From NCBI GenBank assembly GCA_002291925.1, contig DBAY01000045.1, positions 1 through 22,812 on the forward strand: 22,812 nucleotides of DNA, in the 5' to 3' direction. Both the position numbers and the translations under genes were made by a program. Source of the DNA: Alphaproteobacteria bacterium UBA998. GTDB lineage: Bacteria > Pseudomonadota > Alphaproteobacteria > Rickettsiales > UBA998. Position 1 is the stretch's first letter, and the number at the start of each line of letters is the position of its first letter. Of the stretch, positions 14,701-21,534 are shown in pieces. The notes beneath the pieces are model-generated. The model saw nothing but the letters and a program-made list of their open reading frames with translations. It had not been told where the DNA came from and made no database searches.

Positions 14701-17700
14701 GGGTAAAGCGGCAAGGCTGCGGCTCAGCGCTGGCCTTCAGCGCGCAGCTGGCGATGGGTTTCCACTCGCTCTCGAACTGGGTGAGGTACGCATTGCCTGC
14801 ACCTTTCACACGCGCTGCCTTGCGCTCCAGCTTCTCGATGCTGACGCTGGGGGCGGTGTCGGCCACCGGGGCACCCGCGGCATCGGCTATGGCAACATCA
14901 AGCGTGGCTTCCTTGCCGGATTGCAGAATCCAGTCGGCGCTCCGAAGACCCGCGAAGCGGCTCACCCCGGCATAATCGGCCTGCGCGCGGGAGGTGACGT
15001 ATTTGCCCCGGTCATCCTGCACCGCGCTCTCGACGGTGAGGCGGCCAAACACGATGCTTTGCGGCGTGACGCTGAAGCTAAGCGCATGCTCGCCCTTGTC
15101 ATTCACTTCGGCTTCGGTCTGATAGACCTGCGCGGTGCGGCTATATTCCGAGTTGCCAGTGTCGAACTGGAAGCCTTGCAGCAATGGCGACTTGGTGCGG
15201 AAATCGGTGGCGTCCAGAATGCCGGTAACGCGCAGTGCGGCGTCGGTGTAGGGGCCACCCGCATGCATCAGCGCCTGCGTGGAGACCTCGACTTCCTGCT
15301 CCGGCTCGAAGCGGTCGCCATTCAGCTCGGTGGTGACGCGGAAGCGGGCGGGCGTGAAGTCGGAGACCAGCACGGTGAGCGGCGTCGCCTCGAAGCCACG
15401 CGCCTTGCCGTCGGCACCTTTCTCGAAACGGCCCTTCAGCTTGAAGCTGTACCAGCCGACCGCGCCCTCTTTCGGTACCGTGAACTGGCCGCTAAGCGCG
15501 CCGAAGTCATTAAGTGCGAGCCCTTTGACCTTATGCACCAGCTTCTCGGTGGGGTCGTAGATGCGCAGCGTGTAGGTCTGCTTCGGCGGCAGCACGAGCC
15601 GCTTTCCATCGTCTTGGCGGACATAAATCTTAAAATCGATGGTATCGCCGGCGCGGTAGATGCCCTGGGCGGTGGCGCCCCACGCACGCATGTGGCCGTA
15701 TTTCGTCTCCTCGGACGGGTAGAATTCCTCAATGCCCGCGGCACGGTAACTGCTGATCTGAAAGGAATAGTGGATGGGCAGCATGGCCATCATGTCGCCT
15801 TTGCGGGCGGTGAAGAACAGCCGCTCCTCATCGCCGCGCCAGGTGCTGAACAGCAGGTCCGGATCGAGCACGTCCGTGCCCGGCAGCAGGGCAACGCCCT
15901 GTGCGTCGGTGACAGCTTCGGCCTTTGGCTTCACGGGCCCTGCAAGCTGTTGCATCATGTCATTGTAGACCATCACCTTGGCGCCCTCGACTGGCTGACC
16001 CGTAGCAAAATCCGTCACCCAGACAAGTGACTGGAAATGGCCCAGCTTCACATGCATGGTATAGGGCGTGACCTGCGCGAAGAGGGAGTCCGTGCGCACT
16101 GTGCCCGGATCCCACTGGCTGGTCACACCGGGCTCGGTGCTGAGCGTGCCGTAGAGCGCGCCGCTGCGGCCCTGCAGCATCTCGCGGATGCCGAGCGGCA
16201 CGGCGAACTGCGTATCCAGCACCTGCGGCACGTCGCGGGTGAACTCCTGATTCTCACGGCGCCCGGCGGAGTCAAGGGCGGTGAAGCCGAATTTATAGCG
16301 CTGCAGGTTGTTCACCCAGAGCGGCACCTCGCTGTCCACCTCCTGTTCCAGTACGACGGAAGAATAGGGCAATTCGTAGTTCGGACGGCGGTGGTCTGTG
16401 GAGAAGCTGAGCTGGATGGCCTCTTCCAGCGGACGGCCGAACTCGTCGGTCAGCTCGGTGGGCGCTTCCTCGCCGAACCAACCCTTGATGCCTGACCATA
16501 GGCGTTGGAAGAAGCCTGGCTTTTCCGTGCTGAGCGTGTATGTCTTCGCCGCTTTCAGAAACGAGGGCAGCCAGACGGAATACTCCCGGCCCTTTTCATA
16601 CTCAGAGCCAAGTTGTGAGTAATCCTCGCCGTCACCCCATGCGTCTGCTTCGGCGTTAATATTGAGCGCAGGCGAAATCGTGAGGAACTTTGCTATCTGT
16701 GACCGGAAGAGCGGTGCGCTAAAGACCAGTGATTTTCCTGCCAGCGGGTCACACGCGGCGGCAGGCGCGGCCTCGCCGGGCGCGAAGCGGATCGTGTTGC
16801 CCTGATTGTCGCGGCACTGCACGCCCTTGAAGGTAAATTCCGGGAAGGTATCGAGGCTGCGTACCTCGCGCTGCGCCGCGCTCGGCTCCTTGCCGAGGGC
16901 GGAGGCCAGGCCCGGCTCCAGTGTGAGCATGTAGGAACGGTCGGCGGCCAGCTCGCGCGTCGGCTCGATCAGCCAGATGCGGCGCGCTTCTTCGCCGTTG
17001 ACCATGGTGAGCTGCTCATCGCTTGGGCCTTGTACCGGAGTGAACAGGCCCAGCATGCGGTATTCCAGCGTGGCGAGGAAGGACGTGTCCTCGCGCGGCT
17101 GTTCGTCGGGCGAGGCCGCGATGCCGACGCGCTGTGGCGTCTGGCCCGGCAGCGCAAAGAACAGATGCCGCTCCAGCGACGACTTCGTCACCGGCTGGTT
17201 CAGCGTGATGCGCAAAATGGGTTTGGTCGGCGATTCCCAGCGGCGCAGATAGCTGTAGCGGATGTCCGCGCGCTCGGTAATGAAGCGGTGCGTTACCGGC
17301 GCGGCGATGGTTTCGCCATCCTCGGCGGTGATGCCGGGTGCGATGGTCATCTCATAGGCGGTGGAAGGCGCCAGCGCGCTCTTTTCGCTCAGGTTGCAGG
17401 CGAGAGCGCTCGTGTTCAGCCAGCGCCATTCGCAGTTGAGGGCCGGGGTGATGGTGATGGGCAGCTCTGGCATCGGGCGCGCCATCTGGCCGACCGGCAC
17501 CACGGGCCGGTTGAACTGGATGACGATCTGCCGCCCGGATTCGCCCTCCGCCGGAACATCTTCCCCCGACGGGGTGATGCGCTGAATGGTGAGTTCCTTC
17601 TGCTGCGCCGCCTGCGCCGAATCGAACGCCGCCGAGGCGGAGTGCACCACGAGTAGCGTCAGGAGTCCCCCGAAGCAGAGGCGGCGGAGCGGCAGGGTAA

Positions 17701-17713
17701 TCGTAGAAAGCAT
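11720..17713 (-). CDS. bacterial alpha-2-macroglobulin family protein with thioester motif
   Basis: A roughly 2000-aa envelope protease trap paired with PBP1C: it protects the periplasm when the outer membrane is breached. A signal peptide precedes SASA-AFDS. No lipobox Cys is present, unlike the E. coli YfhM lipoprotein, so a soluble periplasmic form is predicted. MG domains fill the N-terminal two thirds (MG2-like segment with DTIDFKIYVRQDDGKRL, bait-region stretch, then the A2M domain ATVTFEVPDNLTGWRVLAMAVT). The thioester motif is CWEQ in YPYICWEQQ (codons 13247-13258, Cys about residue 1490), a CxEQ variant of the usual CLEQ. The terpenoid-like TED region and C-terminal receptor-like domain follow. 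ATG 17713 is chosen; an in-frame GTG at 17725 gives 2001 aa and cannot be excluded. E. coli YfhM is shorter (about 1650 aa). Confidence 0.93.
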   Translation of the reverse strand: MLSTITLPLRRLCFGGLLTLLVVHSASAAFDSAQAAQQKELTIQRITPSGEDVPAEGESGRQIVIQFNRPVVPVGQMARPMPELPITITPALNCEWRWLNTSALACNLSEKSALAPSTAYEMTIAPGITAEDGETIAAPVTHRFITERADIRYSYLRRWESPTKPILRITLNQPVTKSSLERHLFFALPGQTPQRVGIAASPDEQPREDTSFLATLEYRMLGLFTPVQGPSDEQLTMVNGEEARRIWLIEPTRELAADRSYMLTLEPGLASALGKEPSAAQREVRSLDTFPEFTFKGVQCRDNQGNTIRFAPGEAAPAAACDPLAGKSLVFSAPLFRSQIAKFLTISPALNINAEADAWGDGEDYSQLGSEYEKGREYSVWLPSFLKAAKTYTLSTEKPGFFQRLWSGIKGWFGEEAPTELTDEFGRPLEEAIQLSFSTDHRRPNYELPYSSVVLEQEVDSEVPLWVNNLQRYKFGFTALDSAGRRENQEFTRDVPQVLDTQFAVPLGIREMLQGRSGALYGTLSTEPGVTSQWDPGTVRTDSLFAQVTPYTMHVKLGHFQSLVWVTDFATGQPVEGAKVMVYNDMMQQLAGPVKPKAEAVTDAQGVALLPGTDVLDPDLLFSTWRGDEERLFFTARKGDMMAMLPIHYSFQISSYRAAGIEEFYPSEETKYGHMRAWGATAQGIYRAGDTIDFKIYVRQDDGKRLVLPPKQTYTLRIYDPTEKLVHKVKGLALNDFGALSGQFTVPKEGAVGWYSFKLKGRFEKGADGKARGFEATPLTVLVSDFTPARFRVTTELNGDRFEPEQEVEVSTQALMHAGGPYTDAALRVTGILDATDFRTKSPLLQGFQFDTGNSEYSRTAQVYQTEAEVNDKGEHALSFSVTPQSIVFGRLTVESAVQDDRGKYVTSRAQADYAGVSRFAGLRSADWILQSGKEATLDVAIADAAGAPVADTAPSVSIEKLERKAARVKGAGNAYLTQFESEWKPIASCALKASAEPQPCRFTPDTAGSYRAIAKVADAKGRTQQTELRLWATGGDYVLWDDDNTNALEIIPQASDLKVGDTARYLVKNPYPGAQALVTVERYGVIDHFTQTLEGSTPIIEIPIKPDYVPGFYVSISVMAPRVADKAYGKPGEVDLGKPAFRMGYAGMVVKDPYKEMTVTATTDKDTYRPREKVTLTLHAEPKHPGSKEPIELAVTVLDESVLDLIGGKGKFDPYSGFYSLNGLDLRNYNLITQLIGRQKFEKKGTNPGGDGGADLAMRSLFKFVSYWNPSLPVDANGNATVTFEVPDNLTGWRVLAMAVTPTDRMGLGDGNFKVNRPTELRPVMPNQVMEGDHFKAGFSVMNRTDKPRDIEVRLMAEGSVKEAGTLNTTVHLESFKRETVWLPLDAAALPEVRAQKEGDISFTAEAGDATDRDALTHHLPVKKWRSLETAATYGTTTENSVSDRIAFPKEMKTDVGDVSVVLSPSVIGNIAGAFEYIRDYPYICWEQQLTKAIAAGHFTALESYLPEKLVWADAAGLPAKTLASAASFQAPSGGMTFFRADDEYVDPYLSAYTALGFNWLRTMGQTVPETVEQSLQAYLQRFLKQDVAPSYYDPGMASTVRAVALAALADQGKVTLADLERYTSHVPQMSLFGKTHYLLAAVKLKASPAGTRKVVDDILSHANQSGGKVTFNETLDDSYKRLLASPLRENCAILEALTLYGETPEGASVVGDMPFRLVRSITQSRGTRDHWENTQENLFCMNALLTYSKIYEAEKPAMQVAAKLDEEPMGETTFDDVRNPSVTLRRPVTATDPGRTATVTLEREGTGRLYYSTRLSFAPTGEADQPVNAGIELHREYSVERDGKWVRLDSPFAVKRGELVLVDLYISLPSARTYVVVDDPVPGGLEPVNRDLATDSVVDAAKGDYVRSDNSWFFKFNDWVGYEASRWSFYHQELRHDAARFYADYLPAGNYHLSYTAQVIAEGEFSLLPSMAEEMYDPDIFGKTPSGQLKVGDAK

Positions 17714-17725
17714 CGGCAATCTCAC

Positions 17726-17869
17726 ACGTTGCGGACATCCTATGATTGCCCTCGTTTTTCATCAAACGAGAAGCACCCGGGAAAGCATGCGCGCGCTGGG
17801 AAGTCACTCACTGTGTCTTGCCCGCGTCAGCCTATCGTCTTTTGAGCCACAGTCGGCGACCATGGGCGC
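17726..17869. other. divergent intergenic region
   Basis: These 144 bases must hold the promoters for the macroglobulin-PBP1C operon (-) and the 164-aa gene (+). No convincing -35/-10 pair, operator or hairpin is visible by eye. Confidence 0.3.
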
Positions 17870-18364
17870 ATGAACATCTTCGCCACCGATGAAGACCCCG
17901 TGAAGGCTGCCGAGGCGCTCGACGACAAGCGCATGGTGCGCATGATTCTGGAAAGCTGCCAGATGTTATCCACCGCCGTGCGCCAGCATTGCGAAACGCC
18001 CGACCCGCTCGTCTACAAACCCACCCACGTCAACCATCCCTGTACGATCTGGACGCGGGCCTCCGCCGAGAATTACCGCTGGCTGCTCACCTACACGCGC
18101 GCCCTTATCGAACGCTACAAGCGCACCTACGCCCGCGACCATAAATGCGAGACGCTGCTGCCCGTGCTCTCGCAATATGCCGCGCTGTTGCCCGATCTCG
18201 GCCTGACGCCCTTCGCCAATTGCGCGCGCAGCACCGAGCGCGGCATCGACTACACGCACCTGCCTGTGCATGACGCCTACCGGCAATACCTCAAAGCCCG
18301 CTGGAAGCAGGACAAGCGCCGTCCCACCAAGGAAAAACAACCGCTTGAACTAGCGGAGCCTTGA
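17870..18364 (+). CDS. phage-type conserved protein of unknown function (MNIF...DP..AA family)
   Basis: A 164-aa soluble protein without signal peptide. The pattern MNIFATDEDPVKAAEALDDKRMVRMILESCQMLSTA, then THVNHPCTIWTRASAENYRWLL and a later LGLTPFANC, recalls a family common in tailed phages, sometimes labelled as DNA-glycosylase-like on weak grounds. I cannot support an enzymatic role. Conserved-looking residues are the DDKR motif, His54-Pro-Cys-Thr, Trp59 and Asn67-Tyr-Trp, which could form an active or nucleic-acid-binding site. The start ATG 17870 lacks a clear Shine-Dalgarno, although it gives the family's N terminus. It stands alone between divergent and downstream genes with backbone-like composition, so it may be an old acquisition from a phage. 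Confidence 0.75.
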   Translation: MNIFATDEDPVKAAEALDDKRMVRMILESCQMLSTAVRQHCETPDPLVYKPTHVNHPCTIWTRASAENYRWLLTYTRALIERYKRTYARDHKCETLLPVLSQYAALLPDLGLTPFANCARSTERGIDYTHLPVHDAYRQYLKARWKQDKRRPTKEKQPLELAEP

Positions 18365-18388
18365 GCCCGCTTGCCTGTACAGGGCGTG

Positions 18389-18416
18389 GAGAATTGAGGC
18401 CAGCTCCTTAATTCTC
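18389..18416. repeat. short inverted repeat upstream of the dehydrogenase
   Basis: GAGAATT (18389-18395) and AATTCTC (18410-18416) form a 7-bp stem with a 14-base loop, 28 bases upstream of the dehydrogenase ATG. It could be an operator or a weak terminator for the preceding gene; no T-tract follows. Confidence 0.35.
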
Positions 18417-18443
18417 GGAGGCCTTAACCCATAGGAGGCTTCC

Positions 18444-19622
18444 ATGCGCGCCGTCTGCTGGCATGGGAAGGGCGATGTCCGCGTCGACAACGTGCCCGAT
18501 CCCGTTATCGAACATCCCCGCGATGCCATTATTCGCATCACCGCCACCTGCATCTGCGGGTCCGATCTCCACCTGTATGACGGCTACATGCCGACCATGA
18601 AGCATGGCGACATCATCGGCCATGAACCGATGGGCATCGTCGAGGAAGTGGGTGCGAAGGTCACCAACCTGAAGAAGGGCGACCGCGTGGTGGTGCCGTT
18701 CAACCTCGCCTGCGGCAATTGTTTCTTCTGCCAGCGCCGCGAGTTTTCGTTGTGCGACAATTCCAACCGCAATGCCGAGATGGCGCGCAAGATCATGGGC
18801 CAGTCACCCTCCGGGCTGCTTGGCTATTCGCACATGCTCGGCGGCTATGCGGGCGGGCAGGCGGAGTATCTGCGCGTGCCCTTCGCCGATGTAGGGCCGC
18901 TGAAGATCGACTCCGACCTCACCGACGAGCAGGTGGTGTTCCTCTCCGACATTTTCCCGACCGGCTATATGGCGGCGGAGAATTGCGGCATCGAGCCGGG
19001 CGATATGGTGGCGGTGTGGGGCTGCGGGCCGGTCGGACAATTCGCCATCCAGAGCGCGTGGCTCCTCGGCGCGGGCCGCGTGATCGCTATCGACCGCGTG
19101 CCGGAGCGCATCGCCATGGCCGAGAAATATGGCCGGGTGGAAACCATCAATTTCACCGAGGACGAAGACGGCGTCTACGATCAGCTCATGGAGATGACCA
19201 AGGGCCGCGGCCCGGATCGCTGCATCGATGCAGTGGGCACGGAAGCCCATGCGGGCGGCACGTTCGACGCCATCCTGGACAAGGCCAAGACGCTCACCCT
19301 GCTCGGCACCGACCGTCCGCACGTGCTGCGCCAGATGATCCGCTGCTGCCGAAAGGGCGGGACGCTCTCCATTCCCGGCGTTTATGTCGGCTTCGTGGAC
19401 AAGCTGCCCTTCGGCCCCTCGATGAACAAGGGGCTGACGTGGAAGATGGGCCAGACGCACACGCACCGCTATATGAAGCCGCTGCTGGAGCTGATTGAAA
19501 GCGGAAAGATCGACCCCACCTTCGTCATCACCCATCGCGGCACGCTGGAAGACGCCCCGCATTTCTACGAAATCTTCCGCGACAAGAAAAACAACTGCAT
19601 CAAGTGCGTGTTGAAACCGTAA
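18444..19622 (+). CDS. zinc-dependent alcohol/aldehyde dehydrogenase (MDR family)
   Basis: A 392-aa cytoplasmic oxidoreductase of the medium-chain dehydrogenase superfamily. The catalytic zinc site is seen as Cys38 in CICGSDLH and His60-Glu61 in GHEPMG; the structural zinc site is Cys90, Cys93, Cys96 and Cys104 (CGNCFFCQRREFSLC). The Rossmann motif WGCGPVGQ (192-199) ends in acidic Asp217 (AIDR), favouring NAD over NADP. The long insert after the structural zinc site and overall length match the formaldehyde dehydrogenase-like/threonine-dehydrogenase-like subgroup used for aldehydes or polyols; the substrate cannot be read from sequence. AGGAGG lies 6 nt before the ATG. The DJ-1/PfpI gene follows after 108 bases, suggesting a shared detoxification theme. 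Confidence 0.92.
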   Translation: MRAVCWHGKGDVRVDNVPDPVIEHPRDAIIRITATCICGSDLHLYDGYMPTMKHGDIIGHEPMGIVEEVGAKVTNLKKGDRVVVPFNLACGNCFFCQRREFSLCDNSNRNAEMARKIMGQSPSGLLGYSHMLGGYAGGQAEYLRVPFADVGPLKIDSDLTDEQVVFLSDIFPTGYMAAENCGIEPGDMVAVWGCGPVGQFAIQSAWLLGAGRVIAIDRVPERIAMAEKYGRVETINFTEDEDGVYDQLMEMTKGRGPDRCIDAVGTEAHAGGTFDAILDKAKTLTLLGTDRPHVLRQMIRCCRKGGTLSIPGVYVGFVDKLPFGPSMNKGLTWKMGQTHTHRYMKPLLELIESGKIDPTFVITHRGTLEDAPHFYEIFRDKKNNCIKCVLKP

Positions 19623-19627
19623 TTCCT

Positions 19628-19702
19628 CGTCATTGCGAGTGCAGCGAAGCAATCCAGCAGACGGTCTGGATTGCCACGTCGCTGGCGCTCCTCGCAATGA
19701 CG
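19628..19702. repeat. CGTCATTGCGAG palindromic repeat element
   Basis: Outer arms CGTCATTGCGAG (19628-19639) and CTCGCAATGACG (19691-19702) are perfect 12-bp inverted repeats, with an inner perfect pair CAATCCAG/CTGGATTG. The sequence is a familiar dispersed palindrome in Alphaproteobacteria and other lineages. Here it separates the dehydrogenase and the DJ-1-like gene, so transcripts crossing it would carry a large hairpin. Confidence 0.85.
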
Positions 19703-19730
19703 GATCACAACCCATTGAAGGAGAGAATTC

Positions 19731-20372
19731 ATGTTTGGCAATGACAGCAGCAAACAGCGCGACATCCATGCAGTCGCCCCCATCCCTGAGCGGCTGCGGA
19801 AATCGGAGCGCATCGCCATCCTCACCGGGGACAAGGTGGAGGATGTCGAGTTCTTCTACCCCTATTACCGCCTCACCGAGGAAGGCTATCAGGTGGACGT
19901 CATCACCCCCGAGGGCGGCACGTTCGTGGGCAAACATGGTATGGGGCTGAATGCATCCAAATCCATCCGCGAGGTACACCCGCAGGATTACGCGCTGCTC
20001 TACCTCCCCGGCGGCAAGGCCCCGGAAATTTTGCGTGAGGATGGCGCGGTGATCGCCTTCGTGCGTGCCTTCGCGCAGAGCGGCAAGCCGATTGCCGCCG
20101 TCTGTCACGGCCCGCAGATTCTGGTGACCGCCGACCTTGTCCGTGGCCGCACCCTCGCTGCCTACTGGGAAGTCGCCGAAGAAATCGAGCAGGCGGGCGG
20201 CACCTTCGCCGATGAAGCGCTGAAAATCGACGGCCAATTCATCACCGCGCGCATCCCCGGCGACCTGCACCGCCACCTGAACGGCGTGCTGAACGTGCTG
20301 CAGGGCCGTTACGCATCCGGCGAGGCGGAGGCCCCCAACATGGCCCGCGCCCGTCAGTCCGAGCCCGCCTAA
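19731..20372 (+). CDS. PfpI/DJ-1 family protein (class I glutamine amidotransferase-like)
   Basis: A 213-aa cytoplasmic protein of the DJ-1/PfpI superfamily, members of which act as glyoxalase III/deglycase or as stress-linked proteases. The nucleophile elbow AAVCHGPQIL carries Cys125 and His126; the acidic partner is Glu37 in VEDVEFFYPYYRLTEEG, closely matching the archaeal PH1704 form (FEDVELIYPYHRL). The PGGKAPE motif (93-99) is the usual oxyanion-side loop. Residues 1-25 are an extra N-terminal stretch without signal features and 195-213 are a disordered tail. ATG 19731 has AAGGAGAG at 5-nt spacing. Located downstream of an aldehyde-type dehydrogenase, which fits carbonyl stress defence (inference). 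Confidence 0.92.
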   Translation: MFGNDSSKQRDIHAVAPIPERLRKSERIAILTGDKVEDVEFFYPYYRLTEEGYQVDVITPEGGTFVGKHGMGLNASKSIREVHPQDYALLYLPGGKAPEILREDGAVIAFVRAFAQSGKPIAAVCHGPQILVTADLVRGRTLAAYWEVAEEIEQAGGTFADEALKIDGQFITARIPGDLHRHLNGVLNVLQGRYASGEAEAPNMARARQSEPA

Positions 20373-20426
20373 GCCCCCCTTGCATCCGCAGGTGCATTTC
20401 GCCGCCGTCTGCGCTATGACACGGCC

Positions 20427-21134
20427 ATGTCCCTGCTGTGCCGTCCGTATGCCCCACTGTTTGTCCTGCCGCTGCTAATACTGGCGGTGTGGGCGCTGAA
20501 CCTGCAGCCGCGCTGGGATGACGTGGTGAGCGGCCATTTCTATGAGGCCGCGAAATCCGTCACCGATCCGCTGGCGCGCTGGAGCCTGCCGAAATCCGAC
20601 GAGGCGCTGAACTGGCGGCTGCACAAGCTGCCGCGCCACGCCTTCACAGCCATTGGCATCGCCGCGCTGCTGACGTGGCTGGCGAGTTACCGCGTCCCCG
20701 CGCTCCTCTCCCGCCGCCGCATCGCCGCGCTGCTGACGCTGGCAATCATCCTCGTGCCCTCCGCCGTGGCGCTGCTGAAGGAATATAGCGGCCATTACTG
20801 CCCCAACCGGCTGGTGCGCTATGGCGGGCTGGCGCCGGATGATTACGCGACGCTGCCCGTTATCCCCGCCTATGCCTCCAAGGCCGACTGCTACCCGGCG
20901 GCGCACCCGGCGGCGGGCTGGGCGCTGCTGATTCTGGGCGTGGCGGCCACCACCCGGCGCGGGCGTGTCCTCGGCTATGCGGCGGGCGTGGCGTGCGGCG
21001 CGGGCCTCAGCCTGGTGCAGATCGCGCGCGGCGAGCATTTCCTCAGCCATTGCCTCGCCACGGCGCTGATTGCGTGGTGGTTCGCCTGGGCCCTGACGCG
21101 GGCGTGGGATGCGAAGCGCCCTATCGCCCATTGA
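20427..21134 (+). CDS. PAP2 family membrane phosphatase
   Basis: A 235-aa inner-membrane protein with about six hydrophobic segments. PAP2 motifs are present in diverged form: motif 1 as KEYSGHYCPNRLVRYGG (about 114-130), motif 2 as YPAAHPAAGW with the catalytic His (PAAH in place of PSGH), motif 3 as ARGEHFLSHCLAT with the second His and the invariant Arg. This architecture fits phosphatases acting on lipid A, undecaprenyl-PP or phosphatidyl substrates at the periplasmic face; the substrate is not deducible. An acidic insert with two Cys (Cys122 and Cys152) lies in the periplasmic loop. ATG 20427 has no clear ribosome-binding site, but no better start is available. Confidence 0.85.
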   Translation: MSLLCRPYAPLFVLPLLILAVWALNLQPRWDDVVSGHFYEAAKSVTDPLARWSLPKSDEALNWRLHKLPRHAFTAIGIAALLTWLASYRVPALLSRRRIAALLTLAIILVPSAVALLKEYSGHYCPNRLVRYGGLAPDDYATLPVIPAYASKADCYPAAHPAAGWALLILGVAATTRRGRVLGYAAGVACGAGLSLVQIARGEHFLSHCLATALIAWWFAWALTRAWDAKRPIAH

Positions 21135-21152
21135 CCGCACGTTGAAGGAAAT

Positions 21153-21341
21153 TTACCGACGGGGTGACGGGGAGGCCGGGCGCGGCGGCGGAACGGTCAC
21201 ATTGCTGCAATAGGGAGCACTGCCGTCCCCCGGCGCAACGATAGTGCCATTATTCAACAGGCACGCCATGATTTGTGCAGGCGTTTCCACAGAACTACCG
21301 CCGGTTGGAACAGGAGCAGAGGGGGGAGGTGGGTTCGTCAT
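21153..21341 (-). CDS. small proline-rich protein, 62 aa
   Basis: ATG 21341 is preceded by AAAGGAGT at 5-nt spacing, a near-ideal ribosome-binding site, which is the main reason to accept this gene. The product (MTNPPPPSAPVPTGGSSVETPAQ..., then IMACLLNNGTIVAPGDGSAPYCSNVTVPPPRPASPSPRR) is rich in Pro, Ser and Gly at both ends around a short central block with two Cys (MACLL and PYCSN) that could pair. It has no signal peptide or membrane helix. I recognise no family. It is convergent with the PAP2 gene, with 18 bases between stops and no terminator visible. Confidence 0.6.
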   Translation of the reverse strand: MTNPPPPSAPVPTGGSSVETPAQIMACLLNNGTIVAPGDGSAPYCSNVTVPPPRPASPSPRR

Positions 21342-21534
21342 GAATGACTCCTTTGTATCGCGTGAATCTAACAGAGATTCCTTAAAAAATTAATAAACTT
21401 ATCAATGCTTTTGGTGGTGTATTTCAGGGATCCACATTCCATTGACCCATCATTCAATAATCTATATATAGACTCGCTTGCCACGCCGGGTTTTTCTAGC
21501 GTTGCCGCTGAAACCCCTTGCTTCGAGAGCCCCC
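21342..21534. other. AT-rich divergent promoter region
   Basis: This 193-bp gap is markedly more AT-rich than the flanking backbone (21365-21410 and 21455-21472). It separates the 62-aa gene (-) from the HicB-fold gene (+). On the minus strand GTTAGATTC lies upstream of the 62-aa gene and may include its -10. On the plus strand TATATATAGACTCGC at about 21462-21476 could serve the HicB-fold gene. No clear partner -35 is called. Confidence 0.35.

Noticed and set aside
18804..20276. 490-codon minus-strand frame opposite the dehydrogenase and PfpI genes
   Set aside because: It crosses two well-supported genes and an intergenic palindrome, and has no recognisable domain.
21478..21534. Upstream start extending the HicB-fold protein by 19 residues
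   Set aside because: The extension has no family resemblance and the HicB fold begins at MSRYPALI; no ribosome-binding site supports the longer form.
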